DNA from: an uncultured Sphingomonadaceae bacterium
GTDB lineage: Bacteria > Pseudomonadota > Alphaproteobacteria > Sphingomonadales > Sphingomonadaceae
Direction of reading: 5' to 3'
DNA: 64,000 nt
Assembly: GCA_937996655.1 (NCBI GenBank)
Contig: CALKUK010000014.1
Location: forward strand, 124,001-188,000
Numbering within the stretch: the stretch's first letter is position 1; every line of letters begins with the position of its first letter. Shown here one piece after another: positions 9,134 to 19,034 of this stretch. The translations under genes were made by a program, and so were the position numbers. The notes under the pieces were generated by a model. The model was not told the DNA's origin. It saw only the letters and a program-made list of their open reading frames with translations, and searched no databases.

Positions 9134-9147
9134 TTGATCGAAGTCAA
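9134..9147. promoter_or_regulatory. FNR/FixK-like box between usp and hemN
   Basis: TTGAT-CGAA-GTCAA is a near-perfect FNR/FixK dyad. It lies between divergent usp (start 9047) and hemN (start 9177). For usp, a centre at -41.5 would give a start near 9099 and a leader of about 50 nt. Oxygen control of both transcripts is the expected consequence. Confidence 0.75.
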
Positions 9148-9176
9148 AGCGACCGGCCGGGCCAAGATTTAAAGCC

Positions 9177-10478
9177 ATGGCAATGTGGCCTTACCTTCCC
9201 GATCTGATTGAACGGCCCGTCCCGCGCTACACAAGCTATCCCCCCGCGACGGCGTTTCGGGAGGGTGTCGGGGCGGAGGATCAGCAACAGGCGTTGAACG
9301 CGGTGGCCGCCGGGACGCCGCTCTCGCTGTACCTGCACATTCCCTACTGCCAGCAAATCTGCTGGTATTGCGGCTGCAACACAGGCGCTGCGGGCCGGAC
9401 GCATCGGTTGACGGCGTATCTTGCGGCGCTGGAGGCTGAAATCTCCATGGTTGCAAAGCTGCTGGGCGGCCGGGGCAAGCTGCACCGGATTGCCTTTGGC
9501 GGCGGCAGCCCCAATGCCATTGCGCCCATAGATTTTGTCCGCATTGTTGACCGGCTGGTGACCATCTTCGGCGCCGGGGCGTCGCCCGATGTCTCTGTGG
9601 AGATTGATCCGCGCGCTTTCACCCGCGAATGGGCCATGACATTGTCAATTGCGCAGGTCACCCGCGTCAGCTTTGGCGTCCAGAGTTTTGATCCCGACAT
9701 TCAGGCTGCCATTGGCCGCATCCAGCCTGTTGATATGATCGACACCTGCATGTCCGCCCTGCGGGCGCGCGGCATCCGCGCTGTCAATTTTGATTTGATG
9801 TACGGACTGCCGTTTCAGACGGTTGAAAAACTGGATGCGACGCTGGATGAGGTCATCCGGATGCAGCCCAGCCGTATTGCGCTGTTCGGCTATGCGCATG
9901 TGCCGCAGATGTTTCCGCGTCAGCGGCGGATCGATGCCTCCGCCCTACCCGATGCGCAGGCGCGGTTTGCGCAGGCGGCGCACGGCTATCAGAGGCTGGT
10001 GGCAGAAGGCTATGTACCCATCGGTTTTGATCACTTCACCCTGCCCGGAGATCCGCTCGCTTTGGCCGCAGGGAAGGGCTGCGTCCGCCGCAATTTTCAG
10101 GGCTTTACCGAAGATCAGGCAGATGTCCTGATTGGCCTTGGCGCCAGTGCGATCAGCCTATTGCCAGGCGTCATCATCCAGAACGAGAAAAACCCTGGCA
10201 CCTATCGGGAGGCGATTGGCGACGGTCGGTTGGCCGGTGTGCGCGGCGTGCGGCTCGCGGTGGAGGACCAACGGCGCGGCGCCTTGATTGAGCAGTTGCT
10301 CTGCCAGATGAAAACGAGGATCGACCGCGATCTGGTTGACCCGCAATTGGAAGCCATGTTGTCGCACTTCGCGACTTTGGGCATTGTGGAGCGGTGCGGC
10401 GATATGCTGTCCATTACCGATCAGGGTCGCCCCTATGCGCGCAACGTGGCCGCAGCCTTTGATCGGCATGTGGCCTGA
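9177..10478 (+). CDS. hemN: Oxygen-independent coproporphyrinogen III dehydrogenase
   Basis: Radical-SAM enzyme that converts coproporphyrinogen III to protoporphyrinogen IX without oxygen, supplying heme under low oxygen. The 433 residues have the CxxxCxxC cluster (Cys58, Cys62, Cys65) followed by GCNT as in true HemN, and the N-terminal PRYTSYPPA motif, which separates HemN from HemW. Two in-frame ATGs (9177, 9183) are possible starts. FNR-like sites lie upstream. Confidence 0.96.
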   Translation: MAMWPYLPDLIERPVPRYTSYPPATAFREGVGAEDQQQALNAVAAGTPLSLYLHIPYCQQICWYCGCNTGAAGRTHRLTAYLAALEAEISMVAKLLGGRGKLHRIAFGGGSPNAIAPIDFVRIVDRLVTIFGAGASPDVSVEIDPRAFTREWAMTLSIAQVTRVSFGVQSFDPDIQAAIGRIQPVDMIDTCMSALRARGIRAVNFDLMYGLPFQTVEKLDATLDEVIRMQPSRIALFGYAHVPQMFPRQRRIDASALPDAQARFAQAAHGYQRLVAEGYVPIGFDHFTLPGDPLALAAGKGCVRRNFQGFTEDQADVLIGLGASAISLLPGVIIQNEKNPGTYREAIGDGRLAGVRGVRLAVEDQRRGALIEQLLCQMKTRIDRDLVDPQLEAMLSHFATLGIVERCGDMLSITDQGRPYARNVAAAFDRHVA

Positions 10479-10494
10479 TGCATCATTCCGGCAA

Positions 10495-10516
10495 TTGTCG
10501 GAAAACTTTCATAAAG
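10495..10516 (+). promoter_or_regulatory. Possible Pho box upstream of ppk
   Basis: Two 11-bp units, TTGTCGG-N4 and CTTTCAT-N4, resemble the alphaproteobacterial PhoB site CTGTCAT-N4-CTGTCAT (4/7 and 6/7 matches). It lies 45 bp before the ppk start. The first half is weak, so this is a suggestion only. Confidence 0.3.
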
Positions 10517-10560
10517 TGGCATTACTGCTATCCTGCTTTTTTTAAACAATATGGCATCCC

Positions 10561-12711
10561 ATGACCGCGAGCGTAGATTCATCGACATCCCCCGCTGCTG
10601 ACATCCCCGACGCGACGTCGCGCTATTTCAACCGCGAAGTCAGCTGGCTGAAGTTCAACCGCCGCGTGCTGGAAGAAGCGCAGAACCCGAACCATCCCCT
10701 GTTGGAACGTTTGCGCTTCCTGTCGATTTCCGGCGGCAACCTTGATGAATTCTTCATGGTCCGTGTGGCCGGCCTGCGCGGGCAGCAGACGCGCGGCATT
10801 GAAGAAATCTCGATCGACGGCCTCATCCCGGCCCAGCAGCTGGAGCTGATCGGGAAGGAAGCCGACGCGCTGATGGCGGACCAGCAGCTTCTCTGGCGCC
10901 AGTTGCGGGTCGAACTGGCCTCACAGGGCCTTCGCGTTTTGTCAGGCGCGGACATCGCGCAATCAGACCGGGCAGCGCTCGAAACCTATTTCCGGGAAGA
11001 GATTTTTCCCATTCTGACGCTGCAGGCGCTGGACCCCGCCCACCCCTTCCCCTTCATCCCGAACCTCGGCATGTCGATGATCTTCGATCTGGAGCGCCGC
11101 TCCGATGAAGAGGAAATCCGTGAGCTCATCATGATCCCGGCGACCCTGCCGCGCTTTGTGCGCGTGCCCGGCAAGGCCACGACGTTCATCACGATTGAGG
11201 AAATGATCCGTCTGCACGCGGGGCTGCTCTTCCCCGGCTTTGATCTGCTTGGCTCCGGTTTGTTCCGCGTCATTCGCGACAGCGACATTGAACTGGAAGA
11301 AGAGGCGGAAGATCTTGTCCGCTTTTTCCGCAGCGCCATTAAGCGGCGGCGACGCGGCCGCGTCATCCGGCTTGAGGCCGAACATGACATGCCGGAGGCG
11401 CTGGAATCGCTGATCCGCAAGGAACTGGGCGGTAATGAGGTCACCATTGCGGAAACCGACGGCATTCTCGGCATTGTGGGCTTGAGCCAGCTGGTCGATG
11501 AAGACCGGCCTGATCTCAAATTCACGCCCTATTCGCCGCGCTTCCCCGAACGCATCCGCGAACATGACGGGGATTGCTTTGCCGCGATCCGCCAGAAAGA
11601 CATCGTCGTCCATCACCCTTATGAGGCATTTGACGTTGTGCTCGCCTTTCTTAGCCAGGCGGCGGCCGACCCCAATGTCGTTGCGATCAAGCAGACGCTG
11701 TACCGCGCCGGCAAGCAGTCGGCGATTGTGCGCGCGTTGTGCGACGCGGCGGAGGCGGGCAAATCCGTGACTGCTGTTGTCGAGTTGAAGGCACGGTTTG
11801 ACGAAGAGCAGAACCTGCAATGGGCGTCCCAGCTCGAACGCTCCGGCGTGCAGGTGGTCTATGGGTTTATCGACTGGAAAACCCACGCCAAAATTTCGAT
11901 GGTGGTCCGCCGCGAAGGCAAAAATTTCCGCACTTATTGTCACTTCGGCACGGGCAATTACCACCCGGTGACGGCGCGCATCTATACCGATATCAGCTAC
12001 TTCACGGCAGACCCCGCGCTCGGCCGCGATGCGGCGCAGGTGTTCAACTACATCACCGGCTATGTCGAGCCGCCCGAGCTTAAATATATCACGATCAGCC
12101 CCAGCCATTTGCGCAACAAGCTGCTGGCCCTGATTGACCGAGAGATTGTCAATGTCCGCGCCGGCAAGGCGGGGATGGTCTGGGCGAAAATGAATTCGCT
12201 GGCCGATCGGGCCGTGATCGACAAGCTGTACGAGGCAAGCGCAGCCGGAGTTCGGATTGAACTCATCATCCGCGGCGTCTGCTGCCTGCGTCCGGGCGTG
12301 CCCGGCCTTTCGGAAAATATTCAGGTGAAATCGATCATCGGGCGCTTTCTGGAACACAGCCGCATCTGGGCGTTCGGCAATGGCAGTGCGCTGCCCAACA
12401 ACAAGGCAGAGGTCTTCATCTCATCGGCGGACTGGATGCCGCGCAATTTTGACCGCCGCGTTGAATATGCGCTGCCGGTCCGCAATCCGACCGTGCATGA
12501 TCAGGTGCTCGATCAGGTGATGGTCGCCAACCTCATCGATACGGAACAGAGCTGGTATCTGAAGCCCGACGGAAGCTATGACCGCGCCGTGCCGGGGGAT
12601 GAGCCCTTCAATTTGCACCGTTATTTTATGACAAATCCGTCGCTCTCGGGTCGAGGGGCGTCGCTTGGCAGTGGCGCGGTTCCAAAACTGGTCCTAAACG
12701 GAAAACGGTGA
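10561..12711 (+). CDS. ppk1: Polyphosphate kinase 1
   Basis: Reversible transfer of the ATP gamma-phosphate to polyphosphate. The 716 residues show the N-terminal motif YFNREVSWLKFNRRVL, and the catalytic region has HFGTGNYHP, whose first histidine (His461) is the expected autophosphorylation site. IGRFLEHSR and FISSADWMPRN are the usual C-terminal motifs. About 20 residues precede the conserved start and no strong Shine-Dalgarno is visible. The gene ends in an ATGA overlap with the exopolyphosphatase gene. Confidence 0.97.
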   Translation: MTASVDSSTSPAADIPDATSRYFNREVSWLKFNRRVLEEAQNPNHPLLERLRFLSISGGNLDEFFMVRVAGLRGQQTRGIEEISIDGLIPAQQLELIGKEADALMADQQLLWRQLRVELASQGLRVLSGADIAQSDRAALETYFREEIFPILTLQALDPAHPFPFIPNLGMSMIFDLERRSDEEEIRELIMIPATLPRFVRVPGKATTFITIEEMIRLHAGLLFPGFDLLGSGLFRVIRDSDIELEEEAEDLVRFFRSAIKRRRRGRVIRLEAEHDMPEALESLIRKELGGNEVTIAETDGILGIVGLSQLVDEDRPDLKFTPYSPRFPERIREHDGDCFAAIRQKDIVVHHPYEAFDVVLAFLSQAAADPNVVAIKQTLYRAGKQSAIVRALCDAAEAGKSVTAVVELKARFDEEQNLQWASQLERSGVQVVYGFIDWKTHAKISMVVRREGKNFRTYCHFGTGNYHPVTARIYTDISYFTADPALGRDAAQVFNYITGYVEPPELKYITISPSHLRNKLLALIDREIVNVRAGKAGMVWAKMNSLADRAVIDKLYEASAAGVRIELIIRGVCCLRPGVPGLSENIQVKSIIGRFLEHSRIWAFGNGSALPNNKAEVFISSADWMPRNFDRRVEYALPVRNPTVHDQVLDQVMVANLIDTEQSWYLKPDGSYDRAVPGDEPFNLHRYFMTNPSLSGRGASLGSGAVPKLVLNGKR

Positions 12712-14174
12712 ATGAGACTCAACGAAAAGCTGTCATCGACATAGGCTCCAACTCGGTCCGGTTGGTGGTCTTTGGCGGTGCGCCAAGAGCGCCTGTCGTT
12801 CTCTACAATGAAAAGCTGGCCGCCGGCCTTGGTGGCGGCGTTGTTCGCGACGGGCGGCTGGATGATACCGCCAGTGACATGGCGCTGCGGGGCCTTGCCC
12901 GGTTCGCTCTGGTCGCCAAGGCTTGGAATGTCAGCTGGCTGCGCGTCGTTGCAACAGCGGCGGTGCGCGATGCGAAAAATGGCGCGGCCTTTCTGGACGC
13001 GGTCAGGGCGCTCGGCCTGCCGGTGGAGCTTTTGTCTGGTGAAGAAGAGGCCCGCATCTCCGGCTATGGCGTTCTATCCGCCATTCCCGATGCTGACGGT
13101 GTCATGGCCGATTTGGGGGGCGGCAGCCTTGATTTTTCGCGTCTTGAGCACCGCGATGTAACGCAGACTGGGTCAATCGCCATCGGCGCCATCCGTGCGC
13201 GCGCGTTGACCGAGGAAGGTAGTGGTGCTCTCGAAGCTGCCCTGCACAAGGGCATGAAGCCTTTCGACTGGCTGGGGCAATGCGAAGGTCGGCCGCTCTA
13301 TCTGGTCGGTGGTCCCTGGCGCGCGCTGGCGCGGGTGCACATGCATTTGCATCGCTATCCTTTGCCCGTTCTCGCCCGCTACCGGATTGCCACCAATGAC
13401 GCGGCACCCTTGGCAGAAGCGATCCGCGGCATGACGACGGCGGCGCTCAAATCCATTCCGGAAATGCCGTCGTCGCGCGTCCCGCTCCTCTATGCGACGG
13501 CACAGCTCATGGGTCTGCTCTCAACGCTGTTAAAGCCGTCGATCTTCGTCATCTGTCCTTATGGCCTGCGCGAAGGGCTGATGTTCGACGCGCTGACCCC
13601 GGCGGAGCGCGCGCTTGATCCGCTTGCCGAAGGGGTCGCTTTTGCCACGGCAGATCATCAGCAGCCGCCGGGTTTTGGCGATGCCATGGCCCACTGGTTG
13701 GACCAGATGTTTGACACCGAACCTGAATCGCGCCGCCGGTTGCGGCGGGCCGTTTGCCAGATTGCCGGTGTCGGCTGGTCCAGCACTCCGGGCTTCCGCG
13801 CGCTGACGGGGGAGGAAATGGCCCTGCACGGCAATTGGATCGGCATTACAGCTGCAGAACGCGCGATGATGGCGATGGCGCTGCATGTCGGGCTGGGTGG
13901 TGATCTGGATGTGCCTTCAGGGCTGCGTCCGCTCGCCGATGCGACACAGTTGGAAACCGGCCGCAATTGGGGCCTCGCCATCCGCGTGGCTGATCGTCTG
14001 GCTGGCGGGTCGGCGGAGATTTTGGGGGCAAGCCGCCCGCAGGTTTCGGGCGGACGGCTGACGCTGCATCTGGGCTCTGCTTATGCCGCGCTGGATGAGC
14101 CAACCTTGCGCCGCCGCCTGCAACGGCTGGTGAACGGGCTTGGCCTGCAAAGCGGGCGGGTACAGGTCTCTTAA
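12708..14174 (+). CDS. ppx: Exopolyphosphatase (Ppx/GppA family)
   Basis: ASKHA-fold phosphatase that removes terminal phosphates from polyphosphate. The 488 residues begin with VIDIGSNSVRLVVF and include LLSGEEEARISGYGV and a DLGGGSLDF phosphate-binding loop; an HD-like helical region follows. The start overlaps the ppk stop by 4 bp, a synthesis/degradation pair. GppA (pppGpp phosphatase) activity cannot be excluded from sequence. Its stop codon overlaps that of the convergent glgX. Confidence 0.92.
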   Translation: MNETQRKAVIDIGSNSVRLVVFGGAPRAPVVLYNEKLAAGLGGGVVRDGRLDDTASDMALRGLARFALVAKAWNVSWLRVVATAAVRDAKNGAAFLDAVRALGLPVELLSGEEEARISGYGVLSAIPDADGVMADLGGGSLDFSRLEHRDVTQTGSIAIGAIRARALTEEGSGALEAALHKGMKPFDWLGQCEGRPLYLVGGPWRALARVHMHLHRYPLPVLARYRIATNDAAPLAEAIRGMTTAALKSIPEMPSSRVPLLYATAQLMGLLSTLLKPSIFVICPYGLREGLMFDALTPAERALDPLAEGVAFATADHQQPPGFGDAMAHWLDQMFDTEPESRRRLRRAVCQIAGVGWSSTPGFRALTGEEMALHGNWIGITAAERAMMAMALHVGLGGDLDVPSGLRPLADATQLETGRNWGLAIRVADRLAGGSAEILGASRPQVSGGRLTLHLGSAYAALDEPTLRRRLQRLVNGLGLQSGRVQVS

Positions 14175-15955
14175 GAGGGGATATCCCAAGCGATCGTGCG
14201 GTCTGGGCGAGAAATCGTCAGCCGATAGTCGGGACCGCAATAGCGCACGACCTGTGTCGCGGGGTTCTCCCAAGCGTCTGACGTCATCTCTCGGCCTTCG
14301 GCGTCCTGCCAGTCGCCATCCTGCGGAAAGGCGGGGAAGCGGGCGCGGTGGGCAGACCGCTGCGCCGCGAGGTCCGCCACAAAGTCCTCCAGCGCCAGAT
14401 CTCGGGCCGCCCAATCGACCCAGCCAATCGCATTGTCCTGCGCATAGGCGTTGTTATTGCCCTTTTGCGTGCGCCCGAAGGCGTCGCCGGCGGTCAACAG
14501 GATCGTGCCGGTGGAGGCGAACAGCGTGGCCAGCATCGCGCGGACATCGGCCTGACGTCGCGCGAGAATGGCGGGGTCATCGGTCGGGCCTTCCAAACCG
14601 CCATTCCAGCTGAAGTTTTCAGCATGCCCATCGCGGTTGCCCTCACCATTGGCGTCATTGTGACGTTCGGCATAGGCAAGGGTGTCGGCGAGGGTGAAGC
14701 CATCATGCGCGGCAAGGAAATTGACGGTGCGGGTGGTGGGACCAAAAATGTCAGACGACCCGGCGATACGCGTGACGACATCCCCCATGCTGCCATCGCC
14801 GCGCCAGAAACGGCGGACATCGTCACGGTACCGGTCATTCCATTCGAGCCAATTGTCGGGAAAGCGCCCCAGCTGATAGCCGCCAGGGCCGCAATCCCAA
14901 GGCTCAGCGATCATCAACCGGTCCGAAAGGGTCGGGTCGGCCAAAATCTCGGCAAAGATCGGTGCGTCGGCGGCAAAACCAGGCCCGCGCGCGAGAATCG
15001 TCGCCAGGTCAAAGCGGAAGCCGTCAATGCCGCAGGTTGAGACGAAATGACGCAGGGCATCTATAGTCAGACGGCGGATAAAAGGATTGGCAAAGTCGAG
15101 CGTGTTGCCGCAGCCGGTATCGTTGATGAGGCTCCCATCGTGCGCATGGGCATAGGCATCATTGTCCAGCCCGCGCAGCGACAGGACGCCGCCCTGAATG
15201 TCACTTTCCCCCGTGTGGTTGAACACGAGGTCGAGGATCACGCCAATCCCCTCGGCATGGAGCGCGGCGACCGTCTGGCGCAGCTCGGCCAGGCCGCCGG
15301 GGCATAGGCCGGGGTCGATCGCCCTCATCGCCACGGGGTTGTAGCCCCAGGCATTAGAGAGGCCGAGGGGCGGCAGATGGCGTTCGTCAATCCAAGCGAC
15401 AATGGGCATCAGTTCCACTGCGCCGACGTGCAGTTTCTTCAGATGCGCGATTACGCTGGGATGGGCGAGTGCGGCGACGGTGCCACGCAGTGCTTCCGGG
15501 ATATCGGGATGCAGCATGGTGAAGCCGCGCACATTGATTTCATAGATCAGGTCGCCCGGTGCGACCCGTGGCGGCGCAGGATCGATCTTGGCCAAGGGCG
15601 CGGGCACCACCGCGCGGGGCACGATAGCGGCGGTATCCGCGCCAAAGCGGGCAAGGTCCGGATGCTGCACAAAGCGCCGGTCGAGTTCGACGGCATAAGG
15701 GTCCACCAGCAGTTTTGCGGGGTCAAACCAAGAGCCGTCCTCCGGTGCCCATTGGCCTTCCGCGCGATAGCCATAGGAGGTGCCAGAGAGATTGCGCGGC
15801 ACCTTGGCCACCCAATCCGCACCTTCGCGGATCATGGGGAGGCGGTGTTCTGTCTCGCCCTCAAACAGGCAGAGCCAGAGCGCCTGTGCCTTGGGCGCGC
15901 GGACACGGAAGGTCGTGGCCGCGCCCGAAACCGTCGCGCCGTGCTGTTGCGTCAC
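14171..15955 (-). CDS. glgX: Glycogen debranching enzyme GlgX (GH13 isoamylase type)
   Basis: Hydrolyses alpha-1,6 branches of phosphorylase-trimmed glycogen. An N-terminal CBM48-like domain (about 1-100) precedes a GH13 barrel with nucleophile Asp316 (GFRFDLAT), acid/base Glu351 (MIAEPWD) and Asp418 (AAHDGF). At 594 residues it is shorter than E. coli GlgX (about 657). It starts at GTG 15955, in a GTGA overlap with the pgm stop, and is the last gene of the glycogen operon. Sequence does not exclude the TreX/isoamylase name. Confidence 0.92.
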   Translation of the reverse strand: MTQQHGATVSGAATTFRVRAPKAQALWLCLFEGETEHRLPMIREGADWVAKVPRNLSGTSYGYRAEGQWAPEDGSWFDPAKLLVDPYAVELDRRFVQHPDLARFGADTAAIVPRAVVPAPLAKIDPAPPRVAPGDLIYEINVRGFTMLHPDIPEALRGTVAALAHPSVIAHLKKLHVGAVELMPIVAWIDERHLPPLGLSNAWGYNPVAMRAIDPGLCPGGLAELRQTVAALHAEGIGVILDLVFNHTGESDIQGGVLSLRGLDNDAYAHAHDGSLINDTGCGNTLDFANPFIRRLTIDALRHFVSTCGIDGFRFDLATILARGPGFAADAPIFAEILADPTLSDRLMIAEPWDCGPGGYQLGRFPDNWLEWNDRYRDDVRRFWRGDGSMGDVVTRIAGSSDIFGPTTRTVNFLAAHDGFTLADTLAYAERHNDANGEGNRDGHAENFSWNGGLEGPTDDPAILARRQADVRAMLATLFASTGTILLTAGDAFGRTQKGNNNAYAQDNAIGWVDWAARDLALEDFVADLAAQRSAHRARFPAFPQDGDWQDAEGREMTSDAWENPATQVVRYCGPDYRLTISRPDRTIAWDIPS

Positions 15956-17583
15956 GTCACCACATCAGGCGCGGTGCGGCCGGTGTGGCGGGTGATGCCC
16001 GCAATCGTGTCTGCCGCCGCAATGAGCTCCGCCAGCATGTCGGGCGTGGCCTCCGCCAGACGACCGCCCACAGGCGCATAGCGTTCCAGATAGACACGCA
16101 GTGTCGCACCTTCCGTGCCGGTGCCCGACAGGCGGAAGACAACCCGCGACCCGCCTTCAAACAGGATGCGCAGACCCTGATTGCGGCTGACCGATCCATC
16201 GACCGGATCGACATAGGAAAAGCTGTCGGCCGTCTCGATCGTCAGCGGCCCGAACGCCTTGCCGGGCAGGTGCGGCAAAGCGGCGGTCAGTTCTTCGATC
16301 AGCGCATTGGCCTTATCCGTCGGCAGCGCCTCATAATCATGGCGGGCATAATAGTTGCGGCCAAAGCGCGCCCAGTGTTCAGCGGCCAGATCGGCGACGG
16401 GGATTTTGCGTATCGCCAATATGTTGAGCCAGAGCAGCACCGCCCAAAGTCCATCCTTTTCCCGCACATGGTCAGAGCCTGTGCCCGCACTCTCTTCGCC
16501 GCAGATGGTCGCCATCCCGGCATCGAGCAGATTGCCGAAGAACTTCCAGCCGGTCGGCGTCTCATAAGCCGGAATGCCGAGCGCGTCGGCCACCCGGTCG
16601 GCCGCAGCACTTGTCGGCATGGAGCGGGCAATGCCTTTGAGGCCGCCTGCATAGCCGGGTGCCAGATGCGCATTGGCGGCTAGCATGGCAAGCGAGTCCG
16701 AGGGCGTTACGAAACAGCTGCGCCCGATGATGAGATTGCGGTCGCCATCCCCGTCGGACGCCGCGCCGAAATCAGGCGCATGCGCCGACATCATCAAATC
16801 ATAGAGGTCTTTGGCGTGGACCAGATTGGGGTCGGGGTGATGCCCGCCAAAATCTTCCAGCGGCTCGCCGTTGCGCACCGTGCCGGGGGCAAAGCCCAGA
16901 CGGCGTTCGAGGATTTCGGTCGCATAAGGCCCGGTGACGGCATGCATCGCATCAAAGGCCATGGTGAAGCCTGATTGGACGGCCGCGCGGATGGCCTCGA
17001 AATCAAACAGGCTTTCCATCAGTGCGGCATAATCGGTGACGGAATCGATCACCTCGACCGTCAGTCCGCCAACCTGCGTTTCGCCAATGGTATCAAGATC
17101 AACATCAGGCGCATCGATATCCAGCCAGCGGTCTATGGCTGTCGTGCGCGCGTAGATGGCTTCGGTCACGCCTTCGGGCGCGGGGCCGCCATTGGCGATA
17201 TTGTATTTGATGCCAAAATCTTCATCCGGCCCGCCGGGGTTGTGGCTGGCCGACAGGATGAGGCCGCCGCTTGCGCCATATTTGCGGATGACATGGCTGG
17301 CAGCGGGGGTGGAGAGGATGCCGCCTTGGCCGACGAGCACGCGGGCATAGCCATTGGCGGCGGCCATGCGGATGGCCAGCTGGATGACAGTGCGGTTGTA
17401 AAAACGCCCGTCCCCGCCCAGCACCAGCGTTGCCGCTTCGGGACGTGGCACCACATCAAAGACCGACTGGATGAAGTTGGCCGCATAATTGGCTTGCTGG
17501 AAAACACGCACCTTCTTGCGCAGGCCGGACGTGCCCGGCTTCTGCCCGTCAAAGGGGGTCGTGGCGTGGGTCTGGATCGTCAT
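15952..17583 (-). CDS. pgm: Phosphoglucomutase (alpha-D-glucose)
   Basis: Interconverts glucose 1-phosphate and glucose 6-phosphate, linking glycogen with glycolysis. About 543 residues, with KPGTSGLRKKV at the start, the phosphoserine loop LILSASHNPGG, the metal site DGDGDRN, CGEESAGTGSDH in domain III and RLSGTGTEGATLR in domain IV. The start at 17583 overlaps the glgA stop by 4 bp; the upstream frame extension lies inside glgA. The Pgm rather than ManB/AlgC form is supported by motifs and context. Confidence 0.96.
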   Translation of the reverse strand: MTIQTHATTPFDGQKPGTSGLRKKVRVFQQANYAANFIQSVFDVVPRPEAATLVLGGDGRFYNRTVIQLAIRMAAANGYARVLVGQGGILSTPAASHVIRKYGASGGLILSASHNPGGPDEDFGIKYNIANGGPAPEGVTEAIYARTTAIDRWLDIDAPDVDLDTIGETQVGGLTVEVIDSVTDYAALMESLFDFEAIRAAVQSGFTMAFDAMHAVTGPYATEILERRLGFAPGTVRNGEPLEDFGGHHPDPNLVHAKDLYDLMMSAHAPDFGAASDGDGDRNLIIGRSCFVTPSDSLAMLAANAHLAPGYAGGLKGIARSMPTSAAADRVADALGIPAYETPTGWKFFGNLLDAGMATICGEESAGTGSDHVREKDGLWAVLLWLNILAIRKIPVADLAAEHWARFGRNYYARHDYEALPTDKANALIEELTAALPHLPGKAFGPLTIETADSFSYVDPVDGSVSRNQGLRILFEGGSRVVFRLSGTGTEGATLRVYLERYAPVGGRLAEATPDMLAELIAAADTIAGITRHTGRTAPDVVT

Positions 17584-19034
17584 GATGTGGCCGTCAGTTC
17601 CTTGTAGAGGTCGGCATAGGCCGCCCCACTGCGCGCCCAGCTGAAGTCTGCTCTCATGCCGTTGCGCTGGAGCGCGGTCCAGTGCTCGCGGTCCTGATAG
17701 AGATGCACGGCGCGCGTGATCGCATCGGTGAGCGGGGCATAGGCAACGCCGGTGAACTGGATTCCGGTCGCAGCGCCTGCATGGATGGCGGCGAGATTGG
17801 CATCGATGATGGTGTCGGCCAACCCGCCGGTCCGCGCGACGACAGGAACGCAGCCATAGGCCAGCCCGTAAAGCTGGGTGAGGCCGCACGGCTCAAAGCG
17901 GCTGGGGACAAGGATGGCATCGCCGCCCGCCTGCATCCGGTGCGATAATGCCTCATCATAGCCGATGCGGATGCCAACCTTTCCGGGGTGGCGCATGGCG
18001 GCCTGATGCAAGGCCTCGGCAAGTGCTGCATCGCCGCTGCCAAGGAGCGCGAGGCGACCACCGATGCCGACCAGATGGTCGATGGCCTCGATCAGAACGT
18101 CCATGCCCTTTTGCCAAGTGAGGCGGCTGACGACGATGAAGAGCGGACCGTCATCTTTGTCCAATCCGAACTCGGCTTCCAGCGCACGTTTATTGGCCAA
18201 CCGCTTGGCGAGTGTCTTGGGGGTATAAGATTTTGCGATATGTGGGTCGGTCGCCGGGTCCCATTCTGCGGTGTCGATGCCGTTCACGATGCCGTGCACA
18301 CGGCCCGCGCGGCTCTGGATCAGGCCCTCCAGCCCCATGCCGAATTCGGCCTCACGGATTTCACGGGCATAGGTCGGGCTGACGGTGGTGATGGCGCTGG
18401 CCGCTTCCATGCCCGCCTTGAGGAAACCGACGCCGCCATAGCTTTCCACGCCATCGAGCGCCCAAGCTTTCTTCGGCAGGCCAAGTTTGCTGAAGATGCT
18501 CGCCGGAAAATAGCCCTGAAACGCCATATTGTGGATCGTCATCACCGACGGTGGGAGGGCAGCCCCTTTGGGGACGGCAAAGCGCAGATAGGCAAGTGCC
18601 ATGCCCGCCTGCCAGTCATGCGCATGGATCAGGTCAAATGCCTGACTTTTGATCTGGCCTGCAGCGAGATCAGCAGCGGCGCGCCCGAAGGCGGCAAAGC
18701 GCCGCCAATTGTCCGGCCAGTCCGTGCCGGACGCATCGCCATAAGGCCCGCCTTCACGCGCGAAATAAGCAGGCGCATCGAGGATGAGGAGCGGATGGCC
18801 GTTCATCTTCGCCGACAGCAGGCGGGCGGGTTCGCCTAGCAGGCTGTCGAAGCTGTGCACCTCTTTGGCGCGCTTGGCCGCTGCCATCACCGCCGGATAG
18901 CCCGGCAGCAGCGTCGTCACCTTCACGCCCTGCGCGGCAAGGGCTGCCGGCAGTGCGCCCACGACATCGGCCAGCCCGCCCGTCTTGACGAGCGGCACCG
19001 CCTCCGACGCCACAGACAAAACATGCAGGCTCAT
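17580..19034 (-). CDS. glgA: Glycogen synthase (ADP-glucose)
   Basis: GT5 transferase that elongates alpha-1,4-glucan from ADP-glucose. The 484 residues begin with VLSVASEAVPLVKTGGLADV, containing the ADP-glucose-binding KTGGL (Lys17). The C-terminal Rossmann half has PSRFEPCGLTQLYGLAYG. It overlaps glgC upstream and pgm downstream by 4 bp each. Confidence 0.97.
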   Translation of the reverse strand: MSLHVLSVASEAVPLVKTGGLADVVGALPAALAAQGVKVTTLLPGYPAVMAAAKRAKEVHSFDSLLGEPARLLSAKMNGHPLLILDAPAYFAREGGPYGDASGTDWPDNWRRFAAFGRAAADLAAGQIKSQAFDLIHAHDWQAGMALAYLRFAVPKGAALPPSVMTIHNMAFQGYFPASIFSKLGLPKKAWALDGVESYGGVGFLKAGMEAASAITTVSPTYAREIREAEFGMGLEGLIQSRAGRVHGIVNGIDTAEWDPATDPHIAKSYTPKTLAKRLANKRALEAEFGLDKDDGPLFIVVSRLTWQKGMDVLIEAIDHLVGIGGRLALLGSGDAALAEALHQAAMRHPGKVGIRIGYDEALSHRMQAGGDAILVPSRFEPCGLTQLYGLAYGCVPVVARTGGLADTIIDANLAAIHAGAATGIQFTGVAYAPLTDAITRAVHLYQDREHWTALQRNGMRADFSWARSGAAYADLYKELTATS

